From assembly GCF_013386765.1 (NCBI RefSeq), contig NZ_JACARE010000019.1:108980-172979 (forward strand): 64,000 nucleotides of DNA, written 5' to 3'. This DNA comes from Pseudomonas yamanorum. Its GTDB lineage: Bacteria > Pseudomonadota > Gammaproteobacteria > Pseudomonadales > Pseudomonadaceae. Within the stretch, counting starts at the first letter, position 1; each line of letters opens with the position of its first letter. The notes beneath the pieces were generated by a model. It was not told where the DNA came from. It saw only the letters and a list, made by a program, of their open reading frames with translations, and searched no databases. The translations under genes and the position numbers were made by a program. Shown here piece by piece: positions 52,899 to 61,439 of the stretch.

Positions 52899-53420
52899 AT
52901 GTCCGCCAGCGACCTTCCCTTGAACCAGGCCGTCCATATGCTCTACGCCGAGCACCATGGCTGGTTGTTCGGCTGGCTGCGCAAAAAGCTCGGTTGCCCG
53001 CAAAATGCGGCGGATCTTTCCCATGACACCTTCGTGCGCATCCTCGCGTCCCGCGATGCATTGGGCGGCATGCGCGAGCCTCGGGCGTTTCTCACCACCA
53101 CGGCGCGCCACCTGATCATCGACCGCGCCCGCCGCCGCCAGATCGAGGACGCGTACCTGCGGGAACTGGCGCTCACCGTCGACCTGCTGGAAAGCTGCCA
53201 GCAATCGCCGGAACAGATCCTGCTGACCCTCGAAGCCCTGGAGCAGATCGCGTTCGTGCTCGACGGCCTGGCGCTGAATGCCCGGCAGGCGTTCCTGATG
53301 CATTTCCTGGAAGGGCTGCGCCAGGCTGAAATCGCCAGCCGCCTGGGGATTTCCGAGCGCATGGTGCGCAAACACCTGATGAACGCCCTGGTGCACTGTC
53401 ACCACGCGCTGGATGTTTGA
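52899..53420 (+). CDS. ECF sigma factor, FecI type
   Basis: A 173-aa sigma-70 family protein with region 2 (HHGWLFGWLRKKLGCPQNAADLSHDTFVRIL) and region 4 (RQAFLMHFLEGLRQAEIASRLGISERMVRKHL). FecI-type factors direct transcription of a cognate receptor gene when the anti-sigma factor releases them. It overlaps the following fecR gene by eight bases. Confidence 0.85.
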   Translation: MSASDLPLNQAVHMLYAEHHGWLFGWLRKKLGCPQNAADLSHDTFVRILASRDALGGMREPRAFLTTTARHLIIDRARRRQIEDAYLRELALTVDLLESCQQSPEQILLTLEALEQIAFVLDGLALNARQAFLMHFLEGLRQAEIASRLGISERMVRKHLMNALVHCHHALDV

Positions 53421-54384
53421 GCCGATGCTTGATTCCTCACAGAGCCTCGACGAGCAGGCCGCCAGCTGGATGATGCGCCTGCACGACGGCAACCTCAGCG
53501 AGCGCGAGCGCCTGCAGTTCGAACAATGGAAAGCCCAGGACCCGCACCATGCTGCCGCGATCGAGCGCCTGCAAGGCTTCGTCGGCCGCTTGCAGGCCCT
53601 GCGCCCGCAACACGCGCCGGTGCATGCCGCGCTGGATGCGGCGCTGGTGAAACGTCGGCGCAACCCGGCCGGCAGAGTGGTGCTTGGGTTGATGCTCGCC
53701 CTGCCCCTGGCATTGCTGCTGCGCAGCTATCCGCCAAGTTATTTGCTGGCCGACCAGCGCACCGCACCGGCCGAGTGGCAGCGTATCGACCTGGACGACG
53801 GCTCGCAGTTGATCCTCAGCGGCAACAGCGCCGTGGACCTGACCTTCAACCCGCAGCAACGCCAGGTGAAACTGCTGCGCGGGGAGATCCTCGTGCAGGT
53901 GGCCCATGACGCCACTCGGCCATTTATCGTAGTGACTGAAGACGGGCAAATGCGCGCCCTCGGTACCCGCTTCACGGTCAAGCGCGAGGCGCCCGGCACG
54001 CTGCTGACCATGCTTGAATCGAAGGTCGCCGCCCAGGATGCCAACCACCATCCTGCCGTCGAAGTCAGTGCCGGCGAGCAGGCGCGCATTACTGCACAGG
54101 CGGTCACGCGGTTGGGCCATGTCGACACACGGGCGACCAACGACGCCTGGCAGTACCACCAACTGGTGGTCCAGGACCGCCCGCTCCCGGAAGTGCTCGA
54201 CGAGCTCGCCCGCCAGTACGGCGGCCACCTGCAATTCGACCGCGAGCAACTGGCCGACCTGCGGGTGTCGGCGGTACTGCCGCTGGATGAGCCACGGCGG
54301 GCGCTGCAATTGATCAGCGATGCGTTCCCGGTGCGGGTGCGCTCGTTCAGCCCGCTGTGGTTGAAGATCGAGCGCGAAAAATAA
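53413..54384 (+). CDS. FecR-family anti-sigma regulator
   Basis: A 323-aa protein with a cytoplasmic N-terminal region containing the FecR_N tryptophan (AASWMMRLHDG), one membrane segment at about 88-106, and a periplasmic FecR domain (GSQLILSGNSAVDL ... LRGEILVQVAHD). It passes the signal from the TonB-dependent receptor to the sigma factor. ATG 53413 or 53425 could be the start. Confidence 0.85.
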   Translation: MFEPMLDSSQSLDEQAASWMMRLHDGNLSERERLQFEQWKAQDPHHAAAIERLQGFVGRLQALRPQHAPVHAALDAALVKRRRNPAGRVVLGLMLALPLALLLRSYPPSYLLADQRTAPAEWQRIDLDDGSQLILSGNSAVDLTFNPQQRQVKLLRGEILVQVAHDATRPFIVVTEDGQMRALGTRFTVKREAPGTLLTMLESKVAAQDANHHPAVEVSAGEQARITAQAVTRLGHVDTRATNDAWQYHQLVVQDRPLPEVLDELARQYGGHLQFDREQLADLRVSAVLPLDEPRRALQLISDAFPVRVRSFSPLWLKIEREK

Positions 54385-54458
54385 ATCGGCGCGCCGGGTT
54401 CCGCTTTTTGCAATCGCCCCGTCAAGGAAGAAAGCACCTCATCACAGGAACCTCTTCC

Positions 54459-56894
54459 ATGCCGTCGGACTTCAGCGTTTCGCGCCACCCCAAGCGTTCT
54501 TTTGTGCCCCTTGCCCTGGCGATCAACCTGGCGACGTTTTCCCTGCTGGGCCTGGGCATCAGCACGCCGGCGGCGGCCCAGAGCGAGGTACAGCGCTACG
54601 CCATTGCACCCGGTGCGCTGGGCCCGGCGTTGAACCTGTTCGCCCAGCAGGCGCATGTGGCATTGCTGTTCGACGCGCGCAGCGTGGCCGGCTTGAGCAC
54701 CGCCGGGTTGCAGGGTGAGTTCGCGGTCAACCAGGGTTTTGCCCGGCTGCTGCAAGGCAGTGGTTTCCAGGCCGTGCAAGGCGCCAACGGTTTTGTGCTG
54801 GCGCCGGTAAGCAACAGCACCGGCTCCCTCGAACTGGCGCCCACCGCCGTCACCGGGCTGACCGAAGAGGCTTCCACCGAACACGTCAAAGGCTACGTGG
54901 CCACCCGCAACCTGAGCGCCACCAAGACCGACACGCCAATCATCGAAACCCCGCAATCACTGTCGGTGGTCACCAGTGACGAGATCCGTGATCGCCAATC
55001 CGAAACCTTGTCCCAGACCCTCGACCTGACGCCCGGTTTCACCAGCCAGCCCACCAGTTTCAACCGCACCTCGGACCGCTTCCGCATCCGTGGTTTCGAC
55101 GTCGAGTCGGCCACCGGCGGCTCCCTGCGTGACGGCCTGCGCCTGCAGAACAACTCCTACGACGGCGTGCAGGAACCCTACGGCCTGGAGCGCGCCGAAG
55201 TGATTCGCGGCGCGGCCTCGGTGCTCTACGGCCAACTGTCGCCGGGCGGGCTGATCAACACCGTCAGCAAGCGCCCGAGCCAGACGCCGTACCACGAAGT
55301 GAACGTGCAGGCCGGGCAAAACAACCGCAAGCAATTGTCCGCCGACTTCACCGGCCCGCTGGGCGACAGCGAGACCTTGAGCTACCGCCTGACCCTGCTG
55401 GACCGCAAGAGCGACACCAGCGCCGACCACATCGACAACGACAAGGTCTACGTCGCCCCGGCCCTGACCTGGCGCCCGGATGACGACACCTCGCTGACCC
55501 TGTTGTCGTTCTACCAGAAGACCGAGACCCGCTTCTCTGCGCCACTGCCCTACCAGTTGGTAAAAGGCGTCGGCGACGGCAAGTTCCAGATCGGCCGCCA
55601 CGACTTTATCGGCGACCCGAACTACGACGAAATGAACGGCGAGATGTCGGCGCTGGGCTACGAGTTCGAGCACCGGTTCGACGAGCACACCCGTATCAGC
55701 AACAAGCTGCGTTATTACCAGTCGGAGGTGACCTGGCGGTACCTGCAAGTGAACGCCACGCCGGCCTTCATCGCGACCGCGCAAAACACTGGCATCCTGC
55801 GCCGCCAGTACAGCGACCGCGTCGAACGCTCCCGTGGCCTGGCCAGCGATACCAACATCGAAAGCAAATGGCAGTTCGGCGATTGGCAGCACACTTTCCT
55901 GCTGGGCTTCGACGGCTATGACACCAGCTACGACTCTCACAACTTCCGTGGCAATGCGCCGTCGCTGAACCTGGCGAACTACGTCAACAACCAGCCGGTG
56001 GTGGTCAACCGCGCACCGAATACCGACCGGGGATCGCAGATCGACACCCTGCAAAAAGGCGTGTATTTCCAGGACCAGATCACCTTCGACGAACACTGGA
56101 TTGCCGTGCTGGGTGGCCGCCATGACTGGGCTGACCAGGACACCGAACTATTTCGCAACTCCGCCAAGACCAGCCAGAGCGACGAGGCCACCACCTGGCG
56201 CGCTGGCCTGGTGTACAAGGCCGACAACGGCCTGGCGCCCTACCTGAGCTACAGCGAATCGTTCTTCCCGGTGGCAGGCGTGAACAAGGCCGGGCAAGCG
56301 TTTGTGCCCACCGAAGGCAAGCAATACGAAATCGGCATTCGCTACCAACCCGAAGGCAGCGCCACCTTGCTGAGCGCCGCCGTGTATCAGTTGGTGCAGA
56401 AAAACGTGCTGACCCAGGACCCCACCGATATCACCTATTCGGTGCAAACCGGCGAAGTGCGTTCCCGTGGGCTGGAGCTGGAGGCCAAGACCGAAGTCAC
56501 GCCGAACCTCAGCCTGATCGGCTCTTACGCCTACATCGACGCTCGCATCACCAAAAGCAATATCGCCAGTGAAGTCGGCCAGCGCAGCGAAGACACGCCC
56601 TACCACCAGGCCGCCCTGTGGGCCGATTACCGCTTGGCCGAACTCGGCTTGCCGCAACTGCGCATCGGCGGTGGAGCGCGCTACAAAGGCACCACCCAAG
56701 CCTCCGGCGTACCGTCAGGGATGCCCGCCTACACGCTGTATGACGCCCGCGCCAGTTACGAGATCGACCCGCATTGGGAAGTCGCGCTCAACGCCAACAA
56801 CGTCACCAACAAACGCTACACCTACTGCGAGTTCGCGATTTGCCGGTATGGCGATGAGCGCCAGTTGGTGAGTTCGGTGACGTATCACTGGTGA
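54459..56894 (+). CDS. TonB-dependent siderophore receptor with signalling (STN) domain
   Basis: An 811-aa outer-membrane receptor. The signal peptide is cleaved after about residue 40 (TPAAAQ). The N-terminal STN domain (about 45-115) contacts FecR, the plug (about 150-260) contains PQSLSVVT, and the 22-strand barrel ends in W as usual. This pattern is of FhuE/FpvA-type ferri-siderophore receptors. With the sigma and anti-sigma genes upstream it forms a complete surface-signalling cassette. ATG 54459 follows CAGGAA. The siderophore is unknown. Confidence 0.87.
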   Translation: MPSDFSVSRHPKRSFVPLALAINLATFSLLGLGISTPAAAQSEVQRYAIAPGALGPALNLFAQQAHVALLFDARSVAGLSTAGLQGEFAVNQGFARLLQGSGFQAVQGANGFVLAPVSNSTGSLELAPTAVTGLTEEASTEHVKGYVATRNLSATKTDTPIIETPQSLSVVTSDEIRDRQSETLSQTLDLTPGFTSQPTSFNRTSDRFRIRGFDVESATGGSLRDGLRLQNNSYDGVQEPYGLERAEVIRGAASVLYGQLSPGGLINTVSKRPSQTPYHEVNVQAGQNNRKQLSADFTGPLGDSETLSYRLTLLDRKSDTSADHIDNDKVYVAPALTWRPDDDTSLTLLSFYQKTETRFSAPLPYQLVKGVGDGKFQIGRHDFIGDPNYDEMNGEMSALGYEFEHRFDEHTRISNKLRYYQSEVTWRYLQVNATPAFIATAQNTGILRRQYSDRVERSRGLASDTNIESKWQFGDWQHTFLLGFDGYDTSYDSHNFRGNAPSLNLANYVNNQPVVVNRAPNTDRGSQIDTLQKGVYFQDQITFDEHWIAVLGGRHDWADQDTELFRNSAKTSQSDEATTWRAGLVYKADNGLAPYLSYSESFFPVAGVNKAGQAFVPTEGKQYEIGIRYQPEGSATLLSAAVYQLVQKNVLTQDPTDITYSVQTGEVRSRGLELEAKTEVTPNLSLIGSYAYIDARITKSNIASEVGQRSEDTPYHQAALWADYRLAELGLPQLRIGGGARYKGTTQASGVPSGMPAYTLYDARASYEIDPHWEVALNANNVTNKRYTYCEFAICRYGDERQLVSSVTYHW

Positions 56895-56978
56895 GTCCGA
56901 ATGCGTATGGGGAGTGAAAGCTAAAGGCTATTTGCTACTATGGCCTAACGCTTCACTCACCTATCAGGAAGGCACTAC

Positions 56979-58841
56979 GTGGAAATGGACGAGCCGCAAA
57001 AGGACGATTCCGCTTTTAACGCCAAAAACATCAAGATCTGGAAGCTATCTCACGGCGGAAAAACCTTTACCGCCGACCAACATGCCAGTTTCGTGAGCAA
57101 CCGGCTTGCTGTAGTGCACAGAGATACCAAGGTCAATCAAGGCAAGCATTTCAAAGGTGAACCGGAGGGTACATTGTTCTACCTCTGCCACGGCAATGCC
57201 GTACAGGCTCTGGCCCGTTTTTGCGGCCCGGCCAAGGTCGATGACGAGGGCTGGCAAAAACGTCCGTATCAATTACTAAGACGCTCCAGCCAACAAACGC
57301 CCTATCGGGACAGCAAAAAAAAGTGGACGCCTCAAGGCAATTCGACTTTCTTCTCGGTCCCGACAGCAGAGCTACCGGAGTTTGAACAAACCCTGCTCCA
57401 ACCTTACTTCGGACTCAAACTGGCGGAACTCATGAATCTGGAACCCATAGACGACACTATTGAATTTCTGCGTGTCCCCCAACTGCAGGCGGCGGAGCCA
57501 GGGCCACTCAACCGAATTCTCTTTGGCCCTCCAGGGACCGGTAAAACCTACCGCTCGGTGGCCGAATCGGTAGCGATCGTCGAGTCGGTGGCGCTTGCTG
57601 ACGTGCTCAATACGGCGGCTTATACGGACACGAAGGCACGCTTCGACCATTACCGAAAAGAAGGCCAGATTGATTTTGTAACCTTCCATCCCTCGTATTC
57701 TTATCAGGACTTCGTGGAAGGTATTCGACCAGACACGGTGGACGGTCAACTGTCGTATCAGGTCGAACCTGGGATACTCAAGCGAATCGCCGACGCCGCA
57801 ACGGCCAACTGGCATGCAAGCCTGCAAACCGCCGGAACGACCCTGAGTGATACGGAACGATTTGACAGGGCATTCGAACAGGTCCTGGAAGATGTCGAGG
57901 AAGCGACCTCCGGTTTCGTCCAGGCCACGCTTTACAACAAGACCAAGGTGAACGTCCGAGTTAGTGTGCGTGAGAAGAGTCTGTTACTGACCAAGCCGGG
58001 ATCCAACACACAGTTCAGTGTTGCCAAATCCCAACTGCGCAAGCTTTGGGCAAATCGCGCAAATATCAATAAGCCAGCCGACACGGGGATTCACACGCGA
58101 TCGTCCTATTACGCCGCATTGAAACTGCTCGAGGAAACCGATCTGGAACTCGGGCAACCCGTCGTGCATACCCCAATCACCTTAAAGCGTTATGTACTGA
58201 TCATCGATGAAATCAACCGCGGCAACATCGCAAAGATTTTCGGTGAGCTCATCACACTGATTGAAGACGACAAGCGCCTAGGCGAAAGAAACGAACTGAC
58301 CGTGCGTCTGCCCTACAGCCCGGACGAACTGCCCTTCGGCCTGCCACCGAACTTGTACCTGTTGGGCACCATGAATACAGCCGACAGGTCTATCGCGTTG
58401 CTCGATACCGCATTGCGTCGCCGTTTCGATTTCCGGGAGTTGATGCCAGATGCCTCAATACTGGAGGGAAAAGTAGTAGAAGGCATCAACCTGCAAACCT
58501 TGCTGGATACGCTCAATCGCCGAATCGTTTTTCTGGTCGGGCGCAATCACACCCTGGGCCATGCCTACCTGACAGACGTCAAAGACTTTGGTGCATTGGA
58601 GTCGAGGTTTTTCAACCGAATAATTCCATTGTTGCAGGAGTACTTTTTCGATGACTGGGCCAAGATTCGTCTGGTCTTCAAAGATAGCGGCAAGAAGCAA
58701 TATGCCCTGCAGATCGTACGAGAGTACGAAGAGGATGCACTCGAGGTACTGGGGGATGATATTGACGTTATCCAAAATCGCACTCGCTATGAAATCGCCA
58801 GCAAGCTGACACCTGACATGATCCGAGCCATTTACGAATGA
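56979..58841 (+). CDS. mcrB: McrB-type restriction NTPase with unusual N-terminal domain
   Basis: A 620-aa AAA+ NTPase. Walker A GPPGTGKT is at 183-190, Walker B LIIDEINRGN at 407-416 and the sensor MNTADRS at 465-471. The large insertion between Walker A and B is typical of McrB GTPases. The first ~145 residues (KIWKLSHGG, then TLFYLCHGNAVQALARFCG) look like a PUA/EVE-type modified-base reader, rather than the E. coli McrB N domain. GTG 56979 has CAGGAAGG upstream. The stop overlaps the mcrC start. Confidence 0.82.
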   Translation: MEMDEPQKDDSAFNAKNIKIWKLSHGGKTFTADQHASFVSNRLAVVHRDTKVNQGKHFKGEPEGTLFYLCHGNAVQALARFCGPAKVDDEGWQKRPYQLLRRSSQQTPYRDSKKKWTPQGNSTFFSVPTAELPEFEQTLLQPYFGLKLAELMNLEPIDDTIEFLRVPQLQAAEPGPLNRILFGPPGTGKTYRSVAESVAIVESVALADVLNTAAYTDTKARFDHYRKEGQIDFVTFHPSYSYQDFVEGIRPDTVDGQLSYQVEPGILKRIADAATANWHASLQTAGTTLSDTERFDRAFEQVLEDVEEATSGFVQATLYNKTKVNVRVSVREKSLLLTKPGSNTQFSVAKSQLRKLWANRANINKPADTGIHTRSSYYAALKLLEETDLELGQPVVHTPITLKRYVLIIDEINRGNIAKIFGELITLIEDDKRLGERNELTVRLPYSPDELPFGLPPNLYLLGTMNTADRSIALLDTALRRRFDFRELMPDASILEGKVVEGINLQTLLDTLNRRIVFLVGRNHTLGHAYLTDVKDFGALESRFFNRIIPLLQEYFFDDWAKIRLVFKDSGKKQYALQIVREYEEDALEVLGDDIDVIQNRTRYEIASKLTPDMIRAIYE

Positions 58842-60139
58842 CGGTCGTCAGCTTTCGGGAATACCTACCCATCACCGTGTGCAAGGCACTTTCCAGCCCA
58901 ACGGAATCGGTGCTGACACACGATGAACTCGACGCGTTGGAGGCGCTCGGAAAGCAGCTGAATATCACGATCATCGAACACATCTCAAGAACCAAAGTAC
59001 GTCCTCGCCAGTTCGTGGGAAGTGTCCAGGTAGGTGATCGACTGCTTGAGTTTCTTCCGAAAATCGAGCCTGAGGGGCTAAGCGACCTTCCCGTCGTTCG
59101 GCAAAATCTTCTGCAAATGCTACTGGTCGCTCACGATCTTGAACTAAGTCACACCAACTTGGCTGACCTGACACACACCTCAGGAAGCTGGCTCGACTTG
59201 CTGATGCGTTTTTTCTGTAATGCCTTTACCGCACAACTGCGCCATGGCCTGGTGAAACGCTACCGTGTCGAGGAGGACGATCTACCTGTAGTACGTGGGC
59301 GCTTGCTCTTGGATGAACAAGTATCCCGCAACTTCATTCACAAGGAACGCATGGCCTGTGAGTTTGATGAGCTCGATGAAAATCATCCGCTTAACCAAGC
59401 GTTCAAATGGGTCATCGGGCGAATGCTGCGTTTGGCGCAATCGGAGCGGACTCAGCAGGCAGCCAGAGAACTGCTGCTGCATTTGTCGGCGGTATCTGAC
59501 GTCCCCATCAATCGGCTGAACATTGCTCAAATAACCTTGGATCGCAGTGCTGAACGCTTCCGCATGTGCTGGGAGCTGGCGAAGTTGTTTATTACAGGTA
59601 ATACGTCTGATATCTACGCAGGAGCACAACAGTCATTCGCACTGCTGTTCGACATGAATGACCTATTTGAAGGCTATATAGGTAAAACTTTCCAACGAGC
59701 CCTGCGCCAACACCCAACGCAAAGGGTGCGGCTACAACACTCGGAACGCTATCTGGTTAAAGAGGTAGCCTCCGGCCAGCGCCTGTTCAAGCTTCGACCC
59801 GATATCGTGATCGTAGAGGGCGACACTATAAGCTGCATTGTTGACACTAAATGGAAGCGCCTGCTCGCGAAACAACGCAAAGCCGGTGTATTACAGTCGG
59901 ATCTTTATCAGATGTATGCCTACGCCGGACAGCATCAGTGCGACTCTATTGTCTTGCTTTATCCCTGGAATCCCGACGCTGGCGAACTTCAAAATATACG
60001 TAAGCGCTTTCAAGTCGAGGGATCGGATGTCTGTATCAAAATCGCTGAAGTTTCCCTCTACGACCTGTCAGGGGTACCCGCGCAACTGCTTGGGTTACTG
60101 AGTGGAGAGGTTTCAACCGCTCCACTCACAGCAGGATAG
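58838..60139 (+). CDS. mcrC: McrC-type restriction nuclease subunit
   Basis: A 433-aa protein with an N-terminal McrB-binding part and a C-terminal PD-(D/E)xK nuclease: LRPDIVIV (D322) and IVDTKWK (D336, K338), the complete catalytic set in the McrC style. It overlaps mcrB by ATGA, as in known mcrBC operons. Together they should cut DNA carrying a modified base, chosen by the McrB reader domain. No methylase accompanies the pair. Confidence 0.85.
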   Translation: MTVVSFREYLPITVCKALSSPTESVLTHDELDALEALGKQLNITIIEHISRTKVRPRQFVGSVQVGDRLLEFLPKIEPEGLSDLPVVRQNLLQMLLVAHDLELSHTNLADLTHTSGSWLDLLMRFFCNAFTAQLRHGLVKRYRVEEDDLPVVRGRLLLDEQVSRNFIHKERMACEFDELDENHPLNQAFKWVIGRMLRLAQSERTQQAARELLLHLSAVSDVPINRLNIAQITLDRSAERFRMCWELAKLFITGNTSDIYAGAQQSFALLFDMNDLFEGYIGKTFQRALRQHPTQRVRLQHSERYLVKEVASGQRLFKLRPDIVIVEGDTISCIVDTKWKRLLAKQRKAGVLQSDLYQMYAYAGQHQCDSIVLLYPWNPDAGELQNIRKRFQVEGSDVCIKIAEVSLYDLSGVPAQLLGLLSGEVSTAPLTAG

Positions 60140-60164
60140 GTGAATGGTGATGAATGACTGCCGG

Positions 60165-60740
60165 TCAACTCGCAGACGTATCGCTGGTGAGTTTGAGGCG
60201 CCCGGCGATCTTCGCCACCCGCTCGCCGTAGAGCAGCGCGGTCTTCATGTCACCTTCGGGAATACCTGAGGCATCCGCATCCGCCGGGGCCTGTACGATC
60301 AGGCCCACCGAGCCGCCCAGGTTGTTGACGTCGTTACGGGTGGCGGCCACGGTGTTGGCCGGCAGCAGGCCCAGGCTGACCCAAATGCCGCCGTGCTGGG
60401 AGGCCAGGGTTTGCAGGCCGATCAGCGTGACCTGCTTGTCCCCGCTGAAGCTGGCACTCACGGTAAAGCCGCCAAACACCTTGTCTTGCCAGCCCCGGGT
60501 AAACCAATACTTGGCCGTGGCGTCCGAGAACTTCTTGAACTGCCAGGCGCTGGAGCCCATGTAGGTTGGCGTGCCGAAGATAATCCCGTCGGCGGCGCTC
60601 AATAGTTCCCAGCCGTCTTCGGGAATATTTCCGTGTTCGTCCACTTCCAGCAGCCGCGCGCCTGCACCTTCAGCCACGGTCTCGGCGACGCGGCGGGTAT
60701 GGCCATAGCCAGAGAAAAACACCACTACTGTGTTGGTCAT
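60165..60740 (-). CDS. flavodoxin-family/WrbA-like NAD(P)H:quinone oxidoreductase
   Basis: A 191-aa flavoprotein with the FMN loop FFSGYGHTRRVAETVAEG (about 8-25), and GTPTYMGSSAWQFKKF, typical of WrbA/FldA-type reductases. It is divergent from a TetR gene and shares a palindrome (60776-60789), so it is probably induced by quinones or other electrophiles. ATG 60740 follows AGGACAGC. Specific substrate unknown. Confidence 0.78.
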   Translation of the reverse strand: MTNTVVVFFSGYGHTRRVAETVAEGAGARLLEVDEHGNIPEDGWELLSAADGIIFGTPTYMGSSAWQFKKFSDATAKYWFTRGWQDKVFGGFTVSASFSGDKQVTLIGLQTLASQHGGIWVSLGLLPANTVAATRNDVNNLGGSVGLIVQAPADADASGIPEGDMKTALLYGERVAKIAGRLKLTSDTSAS

Positions 60741-60775
60741 GTGCAGCTGTCCTGTCAAGATTTGAGAGTAAGCAT

Positions 60776-60789
60776 ACTGACCAGTCGGT
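60776..60789. promoter_or_regulatory. TetR operator palindrome
   Basis: The 14-bp near-perfect palindrome ACTGACCAGTCGGT lies in the intergenic region between the flavodoxin-like and tetR start codons. Confidence 0.6.
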
Positions 60790-60854
60790 TTGACTCTCGT
60801 CAAGAGGCGGCCCTAGACTCTTTTCAACGGTTTTTTGAAAAGGCGGGCATAACC

Positions 60855-61439
60855 ATGGGACGACCCTCACGCAAGGACGAGCTGCTGGCAGCAGGCATCG
60901 CGGTGCTGCATCGCCAGGGCTATGCAGGCTCCTCGGTGGACGCCATCGTGGAAGAGGCCGGGATGCAGAAAGGCTCGTTCTTCGGGCATTTCGGTTCCAA
61001 GGAAGCCTTTGCGAGTGAAGCCCTCAAGGGCTATTTCAAAGGCTGGACCGGCAACGCGGAAGCCATTTTGGCTAACCCCGACCTGAATAACCGGGCAAAG
61101 CTTGAGGCTCTGGTGCGGATTTCCACGCCCGGGGACTGCGAGACCTACGGTTATGGCTGCCTGATCGGCAACCTGGCCGCCGAGATGAGCATGCGCCACG
61201 ACGACGTGCGCAACACCCTGGTGGATATCCTTGCGGAGTGGACCAGGCCCTTTGCACAACTGGTGCGCGAGGGCGTGGCCAGCGGGGAGTTTCGCGCCGG
61301 GCTGGAGCCCGAGGCGACGGCGCGCTTTTTGATCAATGCGCTACAGGGAAGCGTACTGCGCGGCAAGGTGGACCGCACCACCGAGCCGTACGAGGATTTC
61401 CTCGCATTGGCCTCCACGTTACTGCTGGCGGATGCGTGA
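60855..61439 (+). CDS. TetR-family transcriptional repressor
   Basis: A 194-aa protein with the TetR helix-turn-helix (about 5-50; SSVDAIVEEAGMQKGSFFGHFGSKEAFA). The C-terminal domain has the GCLIGNLAAEMS motif of the AcuR/YxaF-like group that controls oxidoreductase genes. ATG 60855 fits the family start (MGRPSRKDELL). It probably represses the divergent flavodoxin-like gene. Its 3' end overlaps the glycosyltransferase by 21 bases. Confidence 0.82.
   Translation: MGRPSRKDELLAAGIAVLHRQGYAGSSVDAIVEEAGMQKGSFFGHFGSKEAFASEALKGYFKGWTGNAEAILANPDLNNRAKLEALVRISTPGDCETYGYGCLIGNLAAEMSMRHDDVRNTLVDILAEWTRPFAQLVREGVASGEFRAGLEPEATARFLINALQGSVLRGKVDRTTEPYEDFLALASTLLLADA

Noticed and set aside
54957..56123. 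388-codon minus-strand ORF opposite the TonB receptor
   Set aside because: Valine/glutamine-rich shadow of a clear receptor gene.
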